A DNA stretch of 64,000 bases. It comes from Nakamurella aerolata (GTDB lineage: Bacteria > Actinomycetota > Actinomycetes > Mycobacteriales > Nakamurellaceae). The position numbers were made by a program, and so were the translations under genes. The notes below the pieces were generated by a model. It saw only the letters and a list, made by a program, of their open reading frames with translations, was not told where the DNA came from and searched no databases. The stretch covers positions 1 through 64,000 of the forward strand of contig NZ_JABEND010000009.1 in NCBI RefSeq assembly GCF_013002705.1. The letters run 5' to 3'. The first letter of the stretch is position 1; each line of letters begins with the position of its first letter. Shown piece by piece: positions 22,254 to 30,495 of this stretch.

Positions 22254-23065
22254 GCCAGCGCACCTGTGTTGCATGCCGGGCCGAGACCCTCGACGCCTAC
22301 CTGTGCCGCGGCTGCGGTAACCGCCTCGCCGCGGACCTGCGCGAGCTGCCGCTACTCGTGCACGAGCTGGAGATCACCATCCATCGGCAGTCGGTAACCG
22401 ACACTGACAAGCGCCGATCGAGGGACTCGTCGGCCCCGCTGCCCTACGACTGGTCGGCAGATCACACCCGCGACGATCTGGTCAACACCATCGAGACCTG
22501 GATCAGAGAGCTGGTGCTGGACGCTCGCGAGACCGAGCACCTGGCGCCCAACCTGCGGTCGTGTTGCCACTGGCTAGCCTCAGCGATCGAGCGCATCCGG
22601 ATGCACCCGGCCGCCGATGAGATCTTCGATGAGATCACCTATGCGGTGGCTGACGTGCGACGTGCCATCGACACTCCGCTACCCGCGGAGTACTACGGCA
22701 AATGCCCGGTCTGCGACAGCGACCTGCTCGGGCGTGCCGATGCCGACGAGGTGGTGTGCCGGCGCTGTGCCCGGCTCAACGTCGACACGGTGGTGCCGAC
22801 TGCCGGCCGACGGCAGGGCATGTGGGTCAAAGCCAAGGACCAGCTGGTGACCAGGGCCGTAGCGTTGGCAGCGTTGCCGGTGTACAAGATTCCGCCGCCT
22901 AAGCCGTCGACCTGGCGGACTTGGATCGAGCGCGGCAGGACCGGTGAAGCCAAGGGTCTGGTGCCGGCCAAGATCGATGGCGCCGGCCGGCCGCTGTACC
23001 GACTGGGGGATGTGCTGGCGTTGGCGGGCGGTGCCGATGGACACGCCGAGCGGACGCCTGCTTGA
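22250..23065 (+). CDS. Zinc-ribbon/HTH phage protein
   Basis: 271 aa. An N-terminal ribbon (CVACRAETLDAYLCRGCG), a helical middle, a second ribbon (CPVCDSDLLG ... CRRCARL, about 160-185) and a winged-helix end (TWRTWIERGRTGEAKGLVPAKI ... RLGDVL) that looks like an excisionase-type DNA-binding domain. It is probably a late-early regulator: it is the last intact gene before the terminator and the late region. Confidence 0.7.
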   Translation: MSQRTCVACRAETLDAYLCRGCGNRLAADLRELPLLVHELEITIHRQSVTDTDKRRSRDSSAPLPYDWSADHTRDDLVNTIETWIRELVLDARETEHLAPNLRSCCHWLASAIERIRMHPAADEIFDEITYAVADVRRAIDTPLPAEYYGKCPVCDSDLLGRADADEVVCRRCARLNVDTVVPTAGRRQGMWVKAKDQLVTRAVALAALPVYKIPPPKPSTWRTWIERGRTGEAKGLVPAKIDGAGRPLYRLGDVLALAGGADGHAERTPA

Positions 23066-23111
23066 CAATGCTGTGACCTGCTGCGACGCTGTGGGTGCAA
23101 CAAGTGTGCCC

Positions 23112-23141
23112 AGACCCCGGTAGCTCAGGCTGTCGGGGTCT
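23112..23141 (+). terminator. Terminator after the early operon
   Basis: AGACCCCG and CGGGGTCT form a stem around a 14-nt loop, followed by TTTGCGTT. Located 46 nt after the zinc-ribbon gene and before the TnpB remnant. Confidence 0.6.
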
Positions 23142-23184
23142 TTGCGTTACCCAGCGCGGCTCAGGTACTCGGCCAGTGCGCGGC

Positions 23185-23802
23185 GTGCCAACTTCGAGAC
23201 CAGATGCGACGGTCGGGCTGGATGCGGGCATCACGACACTGGTCACGCTCTCCACCGGAGAGAAGATCACCAACCCGAAGCACGAGAAGAAGGACCGGGC
23301 CAAGCTCGCCAAGGCGCAGCGCAACCTGTCACGCAAACAGAAGGGTTCGAACAACCGGGCCAAGGCGAGGTTGAAGGTCGCCAAGGTCTACGCCCGCATC
23401 GCCGACCGGCGACGGCACCACCTGCACGAGCTCACGACTCGAATCGTTCGCGAAAACCAAACGATCGTTATCGAGGACCTGGCCGTGCGGAACATGGTGA
23501 AGAACCGATCACTGGCGCGGGCTATCTCCGACGCGTCCTGGTCGGAACTCCGGTCGATGCTGGAGTACAAGGCCGACTGGTACGGCCGCGAAGTGATCGC
23601 GATCGACCGTTGGTATCCGAGCAGCAAGACCTGCTCCGACTGCGGTCACCTGCTGCGGTCCCTGCCGCTGAATATTCGGGAGTGGGTGTGTGCCGAGTGT
23701 GGCGCCGTCCACGACCGGGACGTCAACGCGGCACGAACGATTCTGGCCGCGGGGCTCGCGGTTTCAGCCTGTGGAGATGGAGTGAGACCGCCTCGCTCCT
23801 GA
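23185..23802 (+). pseudogene. Truncated TnpB (RNA-guided nuclease family), C-terminal part
   Basis: About 205 aa remain of a protein normally 370-400 aa. Present are RuvC-I (VGLDAGITTLVTLS), the helical insert (KLAKAQRNLSRKQKGSNNR), RuvC-II (TIVIEDLAVRNM), the zinc finger (CSDCGHLL ... CAECGAVHDRD) and RuvC-III Asp in DRDVNAARTI. The WED/REC half that binds target DNA and the guide RNA is missing, so it should not act as a programmable nuclease. No tnpA transposase is nearby. Confidence 0.88.
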
Positions 23803-23866
23803 AGCGAGGAGGCATCCGTTGAAGAAGCAGGAATCCCCCGGCTTTAGCCGTGGGGAGCAAGTCAAC
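23803..23866 (+). mobile_element. TnpB element right end with hairpin
   Basis: Downstream of the TnpB stop, AATCCCCCGGCT-TT-AGCCGTGGGGAG (23832-23857) folds into the hairpin typical of the 3' end of IS200/IS605-type TnpB elements, where the guide (omega) RNA ends. It is followed by GTCAAC, after which phage coding sequence resumes. Confidence 0.7.
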
Positions 23867-24034
23867 TACCACCGCTGCACCACCGACCAGTGCGATCAAT
23901 GGACCGACCGCGAGCACTGCGACGACTGCGAGGACGAGAGGCAGGCGCGACGTGAAGTACCGACGTTGCCTCGACTGTCCCGCGGTGATCGACGCGAAGC
24001 GGACCCGATGCCCGAACTGCAGCAAGACCTTTGA
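23861..24034 (+). pseudogene. Cys-rich phage gene missing its 5' end
   Basis: Directly after the element end the frame reads NYHRCTTDQCDQWTDREHCDDCEDERQARR, a Cys-rich small protein like others in this region. It has no start of its own. The TnpB element apparently replaced or separated its beginning. Confidence 0.5.
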
Positions 24035-24257
24035 GCAGCAGCGCGGTAGCTCAACCGCCCGCGGCTACGGCGCACCGCACCGGCGGATACGGGCGGCCAC
24101 CGCGAAAAACGTTGCCGCCGAAGGCTTCACCTGCTGGCGCTGCGGACAGAGCTTCCCGCCCGGAAGCCAATTCGACCTCGGTCACACTGACGACCGGACC
24201 GGATACGCTGGACCGGAGTGCATGCCCTGCAATAGGGCGACAGCATCACGAAGATGA
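23952..24257 (+). CDS. HNH endonuclease (terminase-associated)
   Basis: 101 aa. A zinc-binding start (CLDCPAVIDAKRTRCPNC) is followed by the HNH fold (RGYGAPHRRIRA, CWRCGQSFPP, FDLGHTDD, GPECMPCNRAT). HNH proteins next to the terminase are needed for DNA packaging in HK97-type cos phages, and position fits. The C-terminus (NRATASRR) is short and differs in DNA sequence from a second tail copy at 24862-24921. It appears to be a replacement end brought by the following gene. Confidence 0.85.
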   Translation: MKYRRCLDCPAVIDAKRTRCPNCSKTFEQQRGSSTARGYGAPHRRIRAATAKNVAAEGFTCWRCGQSFPPGSQFDLGHTDDRTGYAGPECMPCNRATASRR

Positions 24258-24310
24258 CCCCGCGAGGTTGCAGCCTCCGGGGTTACGGCCGATCTGAGAT
24301 GGAGATCGAC

Positions 24311-24865
24311 ATGGACAACGCTACCTGCTCGGTGACCAACTGCGACTTGCCGACAAGGAAGGCGGGCATGTGCGTCAGCCACTACATGAAGCAATGGCGG
24401 TACGGGACACCGACGCCAACCTTTGAACCGCGCGCCCTGCGCGATGTCGTGGGCAGACGGTTTGGCGCCTTGATGGTCACAGGCGAGCGCATCGGCCGCA
24501 CGTGGGTCTGTCTCTGCGACTGCGGTAACACCACGCGCGCCACGCGGGACGGCCTGCTGAATGGGATGCGGATCGCTTGTGGCGACAAAGCGGCGCACTA
24601 CCGCCGCGAGGATGCCGGTTACTACGCGGCGCACGACCGCGTGAAACGGGACCGAGGCCGAGCTGCCGAACACCTGTGTGTCGACTGCAGCCAGCCAGCC
24701 CAGGAGTGGTCATACAACCACGATGATCCGGACGAGCGGATCTCGGTGGCCTCTTCCTCGGCCGGAGCGCCGTACAGCCTGAGTCCCGCTCACTACTCGC
24801 CGCGTTGCATCGCGTGTCACCGCCGTTTCGACGGGAACCCTGTAGCGACGCGGCGCCCTGCATGA
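24311..24865 (+). CDS. HNH homing-endonuclease-like protein inserted in the upstream HNH gene
   Basis: About 184 aa. A Cys-rich start (CSVTNCDLPTRKAGMCVSHY) is followed by an AP2/NUMOD-like DNA-binding module (VGRRFGALMVTGERIG, WVCLCDCGNTTRATRDGLL) and a degenerate HNH core (LCVDCSQPAQEWSYNHDD, YSPRCIACHRRFDGN). GGAGA at 24301-24305 favours ATG 24311; ATG 24254, overlapping the upstream stop, or ATG 24299 are alternatives. It separates the upstream HNH gene from what looks like that gene's original 3' end. Confidence 0.75.
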   Translation: MDNATCSVTNCDLPTRKAGMCVSHYMKQWRYGTPTPTFEPRALRDVVGRRFGALMVTGERIGRTWVCLCDCGNTTRATRDGLLNGMRIACGDKAAHYRREDAGYYAAHDRVKRDRGRAAEHLCVDCSQPAQEWSYNHDDPDERISVASSSAGAPYSLSPAHYSPRCIACHRRFDGNPVATRRPA

Positions 24866-24921
24866 CCGCCCCCGAATGCCGCCCGTGCAACCGGGCGACA
24901 GCCGGCCGCACAGCGCTCTGA
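24862..24921 (+). pseudogene. Orphan 3' tail of the terminase-associated HNH gene
   Basis: The frame reads (MT)APECRPCNRATAGRTAL and stop, the canonical end of phage HNH proteins and clearly the same tail as GPECMPCNRATASRR at 24210-24257. DNA differs at most third positions (gag/gaa, ccc/ccg, aat/aac, agg/cgg). It is in frame with an ATG overlapping the endonuclease stop but is too short to be a gene. Confidence 0.75.
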
Positions 24922-25042
24922 CCTGCGGAAACGCAAAACGGACACCCCGGGGGGGACACCCCCGCTGACCTGGGCTTTTGGACCGCGGGGAAGGTGACAA
25001 GCTGTCCGGAGTGCTGAGTTACTTCCGAAGAAGGGGATCACC
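24922..25042. other. Intergenic region before the terminase, candidate cos/late promoter
   Basis: GC-rich with two copies of GGACACCCC (24940-24948, 24954-24962) around a G-run. It lies between the HNH and terminase genes, where cos sites of HNH-bearing phages are often found. No defined ends can be read from the sequence. Confidence 0.3.
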
Positions 25043-25144
25043 GTGACTGATTGCTCAAGAGGTGGCAAGCACGATCCTGGCAACGTTCAAGTCGCTCACC
25101 TGTCCTGCAATGTGGCGAAAGGTTCGCGGTGCTTAACGGCCTAG
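25043..25144 (+). CDS. Possible 33-aa leader ORF overlapping terS
   Basis: GTG 25043 has a good ribosome site (GAAGAAGGGGA) and opens a short frame ending in TAG at 25142-25144, overlapping the terS start in another frame. It could be a coupling leader, or the true terS start separated from the gene by a frameshift. Confidence 0.3.
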   Translation: MTDCSRGGKHDPGNVQVAHLSCNVAKGSRCLTA

Positions 25145-25521
25145 GTGATCGCGGCCGGCGGCTGTGGGGGTCACTGCTGGCCCAAGATTCAGCGCTCGAG
25201 GATGAACTGAACCCGATGCGTGAGGTTGCCCTGTCGGCGTGCCGGACGGCGGACCGGGTAGAGAATCTGGAGTCTCGGGCTACATCTGTCGATCCCGTTG
25301 TTGAGGGCCGAGCGGGTCCGATGATTCATCCGTTGTTCGCAGAGGTTCGGCAGCAGTCGGCGTTGTTGGCCCGATTGGTGGCGGCATTGCGGCTGCCGGA
25401 CGAGGTTTCGGGTAAGCGCCCGATACGCCGGCAGATTCGTGGGGTCCAACAGCCGTCAAAGGTGTCATCGCTGGATCGGGTGTCGAGCTTGGATCGCGCT
25501 CGGGCGGCGCGGAGTTCCTGA
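25129..25521 (+). CDS. Terminase small subunit
   Basis: 130 aa. LNGLGDRGRRLWGSLL followed by a helical region (LEDELNPMREVALSACRTADRVENLES, HPLFAEVRQQSALLARLVAALRLP) matches the common actinophage small terminase, which recognises phage DNA and recruits the large subunit. GTG 25129 (after GCGAAAGG) is the likeliest start; the frame is open upstream to TTG 25051. The repeat SSLDRVSSLDRARA marks the basic tail. Ends overlapping terL. Confidence 0.8.
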   Translation: MLNGLGDRGRRLWGSLLAQDSALEDELNPMREVALSACRTADRVENLESRATSVDPVVEGRAGPMIHPLFAEVRQQSALLARLVAALRLPDEVSGKRPIRRQIRGVQQPSKVSSLDRVSSLDRARAARSS

Positions 25522-27107
25522 TGCCCTGGACAGGGCCGCTTTTCGAGGGCCACGTCTGCTCGCTCGGCTACGAGCTGCTGGACTGGATTCACGAGTTTGA
25601 ATGCCACGGCCCCGGCGACGTACAGGGCGAGCCGCTCGACTATGACGACGAGATGCGGGACTTCGTCATCGAGGCGTACCGGCTGGATCCGAACACCGGC
25701 CGGCGGGTCTACGACGAGGGCGTGCTGTCGCGACCGAAAGGCCGAGCGAAGTCGGAGATTGCCGGCCACATTGCGATCGCTGAGGCGTTCGGCCCGGTAC
25801 GGTTCGGCGGATGGGGTGCCGACAGTCAGCCTGTCGGCCGGCCGGTCACGTCGCCGCTGTTGAAGTGCCTGGCGACAGAGGAAAGCCAGACCGGCAACAC
25901 TTTCGAGGTCGTCGCGTTCATCGCAGCCGATTGGGGCCAGGACGTTCATCCCGACGTCTACGGCGGCGCGTCGGGCGTCCGTCAGTACCAGTCGGCTACG
26001 GCGATCTACCTGCCTCATGGTGGTGAGATTCGCGCATGCACCAGCGGGGCGGCGAGCAAGGACGGCGGCAAGGAGACGTTCGTCGTCGCTGACGAGTCGC
26101 ACCTGTACGTGCTGCGTGAGCTCAAGTCGATGTACGGAACGGTCCGGCGGAACCTCGGCAAGCGGAAGCTGGCTGAGCCGTGGATGCTGCAGACGTCGAC
26201 GGCGTACCGGCCGGGTGAGCAGTCGGTGTTCGAGGACACGTTGACCGCTTGGCGCAAGGGCGAGCTGTCGTCGACGGTGTACGTCAACCACCGTGAGGCC
26301 AAGGGCCGGGTGGACATCTCGGACCGTCCGCACACGATGGCGCAGTTGCGGGATGTGTACGGCGCTGCGGCCGAGTGGATGGATCTGGATCGGATCTACC
26401 GGGAGATGACGGATCCGCGGTCGTGTCCTGACGAAGAGACGGCGGCGCGGTACTTCCTGAACCGGCCGATGTCGGGTAAGGACGCGTGGATCCCTGATGC
26501 GGTGGTGGAGCGGCAGGCCCGTAAGGAGCCCGTTGAGGAAGGCTCCGCGATCGCGCTCGGGTTCGATGGGTCGCTGAACGATGACTCGACGGTGCTGATC
26601 GGTTCACGAATGTCCGACGGGTTCCTGTTCCCGATCGGTATCTGGGCGAAGCCCACGGGCCCCGAGGGGAACTGGTGGGAAGTGCCGAGGGCCGACGTGC
26701 TGGCCATGATCCGTGAGGCGTTCGAGCGGTACAACGTGTCGCGGCTGTACGCCGATCCGCACGAGTGGCGCTCCGACATCGATGCGCTGCAGCAGGATCT
26801 CGGCGAGCGGGTGTTGCCGTGGGCAACGTCCCGTGAAGTGCAGATGTCAGCCGCGCTGGACCGGCTCCGCGTCGACCTGATGAGCGGTGCGGTGTGGCAC
26901 GACGGCGACGGGGTGCTGATGGAGCATTTCCGCAACGCCTACGTGGCGCGTAAGGGCGGGAAGCGTCTGGTGCGCAAGGAATATCCGAACTCTGACCGCA
27001 AGATCGACTCGGTGGTTGGTGCGGCGTTGGCGTACGAGGCGCGCGCTGACGCGATCTCCGCCGGCTGGACTGAGTCATCGGACGACAACCGTGTGTTCTG
27101 TTGGTGA
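25521..27107 (+). CDS. Terminase large subunit
   Basis: 528 aa packaging motor and nuclease. The deviant Walker A SRPKGRAKSE is at about 70, Walker B TFVVADESHL at about 190 and the coupling motif LQTSTAY at about 225. The C-terminal RNase H-like nuclease starts at LGFDGSLNDDS (Asp, about 352), with further acids in YADPHEW and SDRKIDSVVGAAL. ATG 25521 shares a base with the terS stop. Confidence 0.95.
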   Translation: MPWTGPLFEGHVCSLGYELLDWIHEFECHGPGDVQGEPLDYDDEMRDFVIEAYRLDPNTGRRVYDEGVLSRPKGRAKSEIAGHIAIAEAFGPVRFGGWGADSQPVGRPVTSPLLKCLATEESQTGNTFEVVAFIAADWGQDVHPDVYGGASGVRQYQSATAIYLPHGGEIRACTSGAASKDGGKETFVVADESHLYVLRELKSMYGTVRRNLGKRKLAEPWMLQTSTAYRPGEQSVFEDTLTAWRKGELSSTVYVNHREAKGRVDISDRPHTMAQLRDVYGAAAEWMDLDRIYREMTDPRSCPDEETAARYFLNRPMSGKDAWIPDAVVERQARKEPVEEGSAIALGFDGSLNDDSTVLIGSRMSDGFLFPIGIWAKPTGPEGNWWEVPRADVLAMIREAFERYNVSRLYADPHEWRSDIDALQQDLGERVLPWATSREVQMSAALDRLRVDLMSGAVWHDGDGVLMEHFRNAYVARKGGKRLVRKEYPNSDRKIDSVVGAALAYEARADAISAGWTESSDDNRVFCW

Positions 27108-27132
27108 CTGAACTCGAAGGAGGGTCTGCGCT

Positions 27133-28503
27133 GTGACCCTCCCCGTGGCTTCCGTGCTGTCCGACGACGAGAAGACAGCGATCTCAGCGTTGTCGGCGAA
27201 GATCCGCAAGGACGAGCCCGGTCTGGAACTGCTGGACCGCTATTACGACGGTGCGCAGCGCATCGAGCACTTGGGTCTGGCGGTGCCGCCGGAGTTGCGG
27301 CACTTCATGACGGTCATCAACATCCCGCGGATCGCCGTGGACGAGCCGACGATCCGCCAGTTGGTGCGCGGGTTCTACCGCTCGGGTGATTCCACCAAGG
27401 AAGATCCGGCGTTGCGAGAGGCGTGGGAGTACAACAACCTCGCGTCGGAGTCGACGTTGGTGCATACCGACGAGAAGATCTTCGGCCGCTCGTACGTGTC
27501 GGTCGGCTCGAACGCTGAGGACTCCGAGCACCCACTGATCACCGCCGAGAGCCCTATGCAGATGGGCGTGCAGGTCGATCGCCGGTTCCGTCGGATCACT
27601 GACGCCTTCCGGATGTACCGGGACGAGGAGCGGGTCACTCGCGGCACCTTGTACGAGCCGGACTCGACGGTGCATGTGGTGCGTGGGCGGAACGGTTGGG
27701 TGGTCGATGACGAGCGTGGTCGGGACGATCACGACCTCGGCGTGGTCCCGATCGTCGGATTCGTTCACCGCCGGCGGGGGCAGGGGTTTCACGGCCTGTC
27801 GGAGATGGCTGACGTCGTGCAGATGACCGATGACATCGCCCGGCTGATGTCGAACATGATCGTCGCGTCGGAGTCGCTGGCTTTGCCGCACCGGTGGGCG
27901 TCCGGGGTGAAGAAGGAAGACTTCGTCGACAAGGCCGGCAAGTTGCTTCCCCAGTGGGAGGCGTACATGACGGCCATCAAGGCGACGTCGAACACGGACG
28001 CGAAGTTCGGCCAGTTCGACGCGGCGTCGCTGTCGAACTTCCACGACACGGTGAACAACATGTTCGCCTGGTGCGCAGCGATTCTCGGCCTGCCGGTGCG
28101 GTACGCCGGCCAGCAGACGTCGAACCCGGCCAGCGAGGGCGCCATCCGAGCGGACGAATCGCGGCTGATCGCCCGGGTCAACGCGATGAACCGGTTCGAC
28201 GGCGATTCGTGGGCGTGGGTGATGGGCCTCGAGGAACGGTTCCGTACCGGGTCGTGGGGTCAGCGCAACTCGATCCGCGTGTTGTGGCAAGACCCGGGCA
28301 CGCAGACGTTGGCGGAGATCGCCGACGCCGCGGTGAAACTGCGTCAGGTGCAGGGACTTTCGGTCGAGGGCATGTGGGACATGCTCGGCTGGGACGAGCC
28401 ACGCAAGCAGCAAGAGGCCAGTCGACTGCAGTCGGAGGCGAACGATCCGAGTATCGCCCGGTTGACGGAGGCGCTGAGCAGTGGCGCTGCCGCAGGCGGC
28501 TGA
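27133..28503 (+). CDS. Portal protein (SPP1 Gp6-like)
   Basis: 456 aa. Forms the dodecameric DNA gate at one capsid vertex. Family features are YYDGAQRIEHLG near the start, the internal SEMADVVQMTDDIARLMSNM, and the C-terminal LGLPVRYAGQQTSNPASEGAIRADES. Preceded by GGAGG; GTG start 5 bases after GTCTGC. Confidence 0.93.
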   Translation: MTLPVASVLSDDEKTAISALSAKIRKDEPGLELLDRYYDGAQRIEHLGLAVPPELRHFMTVINIPRIAVDEPTIRQLVRGFYRSGDSTKEDPALREAWEYNNLASESTLVHTDEKIFGRSYVSVGSNAEDSEHPLITAESPMQMGVQVDRRFRRITDAFRMYRDEERVTRGTLYEPDSTVHVVRGRNGWVVDDERGRDDHDLGVVPIVGFVHRRRGQGFHGLSEMADVVQMTDDIARLMSNMIVASESLALPHRWASGVKKEDFVDKAGKLLPQWEAYMTAIKATSNTDAKFGQFDAASLSNFHDTVNNMFAWCAAILGLPVRYAGQQTSNPASEGAIRADESRLIARVNAMNRFDGDSWAWVMGLEERFRTGSWGQRNSIRVLWQDPGTQTLAEIADAAVKLRQVQGLSVEGMWDMLGWDEPRKQQEASRLQSEANDPSIARLTEALSSGAAAGG

Positions 28504-29449
28504 CGAGCACTACCGGAACAACGCCCGGATCGTCGGGTCGGTCCTGGTCGGGTTGCGGTCGCTGTGGTCTCGACTGCCGGCTGTCGGCCTGGGCGCGGCG
28601 TGGGATCGCGTCGAGGACGATGCGCTCGGCCTGCTGACGGCCGGCCAGGCGGCCGCGGCGTCGGAGGCCAGCGCGTACGTGCCGGCCGTGCTCGCCGAGC
28701 TCGGCCTGCCGGACAACCCGACCACCCGTGTCGATCGCTCATCGGTCGTGGGCGTTGCGGCGTCCGGTGTTCCGCTGCTGGACTTGCTGCGCTTCCCGGT
28801 GCAGCGGGCGCTGGCCGACATGGACGACGGGCTTGAGCCGCTGGCGGCGAAGGCGTCGGGCGGGAAGCTGCTGGAAGGTATCGCGCAGACGCAGGTCGTT
28901 GACGCGGGCCGGGCGATCGAGAGTGTCGAGTCGGTCGTGCGGCCGGCGGTCACCGGCTACGTGCGGATGCTGCGGCTGCCGTCGTGCGCACGGTGCGCGA
29001 TCTTGGCGGGCCGGTTCTACCGGTGGTCGGCTGGGTTTCAGCGTCATCCGCGCTGCGATTGCGTCCACGTCCCGGCGTCGGAGGATGTCGCTGGCGATAT
29101 GCGCACCGATCCGGCAGCGGCGATCCGCGCCGGCCGGGTGCATGGTCTGTCGCAGGCGGATCTGAAGGCGATCGTCGAGGACGGCGCCGATCCGGCGCGG
29201 GTGGTCAACGCCAACAAGGGCATGGGCACTGGCCAGGTGTTCGGTGTGCCGGGCATCAAGACGACGGCGGCCGGGTTCGTCGGCAAGGACAAGAAGCTGA
29301 TTCGGCTCCGGCCAGAGTCGATCTACCGGCTGGCCGACGGGGACCGCGACGAAGCGATGCGTCTGCTGCGGGCGCACGGGTACACCACCGACGCGCCGAA
29401 GCCCAAAGCCGCAGCCGGCGGTGGTGGCGGCAAGCCGCCGAGACATTGA
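28481..29449 (+). CDS. MuF-like capsid morphogenesis protein
   Basis: 322 aa. A helical N-terminal half leads to LPSCARCAILAGRFYRW ... FQRHPRCDCVHVP (about 166-200), the Cys-bearing signature of actinophage MuF/VG15-like proteins. It sits on the portal at the start of head assembly. GTG 28481 overlaps the portal gene by 23 nt. Confidence 0.85.
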   Translation: MALPQAADEHYRNNARIVGSVLVGLRSLWSRLPAVGLGAAWDRVEDDALGLLTAGQAAAASEASAYVPAVLAELGLPDNPTTRVDRSSVVGVAASGVPLLDLLRFPVQRALADMDDGLEPLAAKASGGKLLEGIAQTQVVDAGRAIESVESVVRPAVTGYVRMLRLPSCARCAILAGRFYRWSAGFQRHPRCDCVHVPASEDVAGDMRTDPAAAIRAGRVHGLSQADLKAIVEDGADPARVVNANKGMGTGQVFGVPGIKTTAAGFVGKDKKLIRLRPESIYRLADGDRDEAMRLLRAHGYTTDAPKPKAAAGGGGGKPPRH

Positions 29450-29699
29450 GGCGGAGCACAAGGGGCTCAGTGAGACGACGCCAGCCGATGCCGTTCACAT
29501 CGGCCGTCAGATCGCAAAGGCGACCGCCAAGAACAAGCGCCGCAAGACCGTCCACACGGTCATCGTTGATATTGGCGCCAGGGACGTTACGAATGAGGAG
29601 TTCGCCGCCCTGCAGCGGTACAACGACACTGCGGAGCGCCGCATCGGGGAACTGTGGCTGCTGGCACAGGGCACGTTGCGGCAAGTGCTCGAGGAATAG
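29421..29699 (+). CDS. Hypothetical protein between MuF and scaffold
   Basis: 92 aa, mostly helical with a short basic stretch (KATAKNKRRKT). GTG 29421 overlaps the MuF gene by 29 nt. Not recognised. A hairpin follows immediately. Confidence 0.55.
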   Translation: MVAASRRDIEAEHKGLSETTPADAVHIGRQIAKATAKNKRRKTVHTVIVDIGARDVTNEEFAALQRYNDTAERRIGELWLLAQGTLRQVLEE

Positions 29700-29701
29700 A
29701 A

Positions 29702-29747
29702 CAAGCGGGCCGTTTCCCCAGTTAACACCGAGGCCGGTTCCCGCTTG
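29702..29747 (+). terminator. Hairpin after the 29421 gene
   Basis: CAAGCGGG (29702-29709) and CCCGCTTG (29740-29747) can pair across a 30-nt loop with some internal GGCC pairing. No clear T-run, so it may attenuate rather than stop transcription into the scaffold-capsid genes. Confidence 0.4.
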
Positions 29748-29843
29748 CAAGGCCAACTCTACGCCGCAATCGCGCCACGGGAAAGCCGAGGCGCTCAACG
29801 TCCCAGCGATGCAAGGTCGCCGGGCCAACCCCAGGAGTGAACG

Positions 29844-30473
29844 ATGCCGCAGCAGCCTGCCCAGACGGAGCCGAAGGACGCCGACCGGGGAGATCAGTCG
29901 GGCCAGCAACCAGCCGGCGGGAACGCCGCCCCCGATCCGAACGCCGGGACCGGCGCCCCCGATCCGAACGCCGGGACCGGCGCGGGTCAGGGTGACGGCG
30001 AGTGGCAGGGCAAGTACCAGGGCCAGTTGCAGGTGAATCGCAACCTGGAGTCGCAGCTGAACCAGCTCAAAGACGGCATGAAGGCCGCGCTCGGGCTGGG
30101 CGACAAGAAGGTCGATCCGGCTGACCTGGTGAACCAGCTGCAGGGCGTGTCCGCGCTGCAGGAACAGGTGACCGTGCTGACCCACCGGAACACGGTGAAC
30201 GAGGTCGCGATGGAGCACCACATCACCGACAAAGACGACGTCGCGTTGCTGGCCGGAATCTCCGACCGCAATGCGATGGAGAAGTTGGCGGCCCGGCTCG
30301 CGCCGGCCGCCGGCTCCGACTCGGGCAAGCCGAGCGGGAACGGCAGCAACTCGGGAAAGCCGGGAACCCCGCGCCCAGACCCCTCACAAGGGGCGACCGG
30401 CGCAGGGAAGGCAACCACCTCAGTCTCGGCGGGCCGAGACCTGTGGTCGGAGCGCCACCCCACCAAGCAGTAG
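29844..30473 (+). CDS. Capsid scaffolding protein
   Basis: 209 aa. A disordered, acidic, repeated N-terminus (two copies of PDPNAGTGA), a coiled-coil centre (LQVNRNLESQLNQLKDGMKA), and a basic Gly/Ser C-terminus. This layout, with position just before the decoration and capsid genes, identifies the scaffold, which guides procapsid assembly and leaves before packaging. Confidence 0.88.
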   Translation: MPQQPAQTEPKDADRGDQSGQQPAGGNAAPDPNAGTGAPDPNAGTGAGQGDGEWQGKYQGQLQVNRNLESQLNQLKDGMKAALGLGDKKVDPADLVNQLQGVSALQEQVTVLTHRNTVNEVAMEHHITDKDDVALLAGISDRNAMEKLAARLAPAAGSDSGKPSGNGSNSGKPGTPRPDPSQGATGAGKATTSVSAGRDLWSERHPTKQ

Positions 30474-30495
30474 CCCAACAACCAAGGAGGCATCC

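Noticed and set aside
23105-23145. GGTAGCTCAGG as the D-arm of a tRNA
   Set aside because: No anticodon arm, T-arm or acceptor stem can be built around it; the flanking arms form a simple terminator hairpin.
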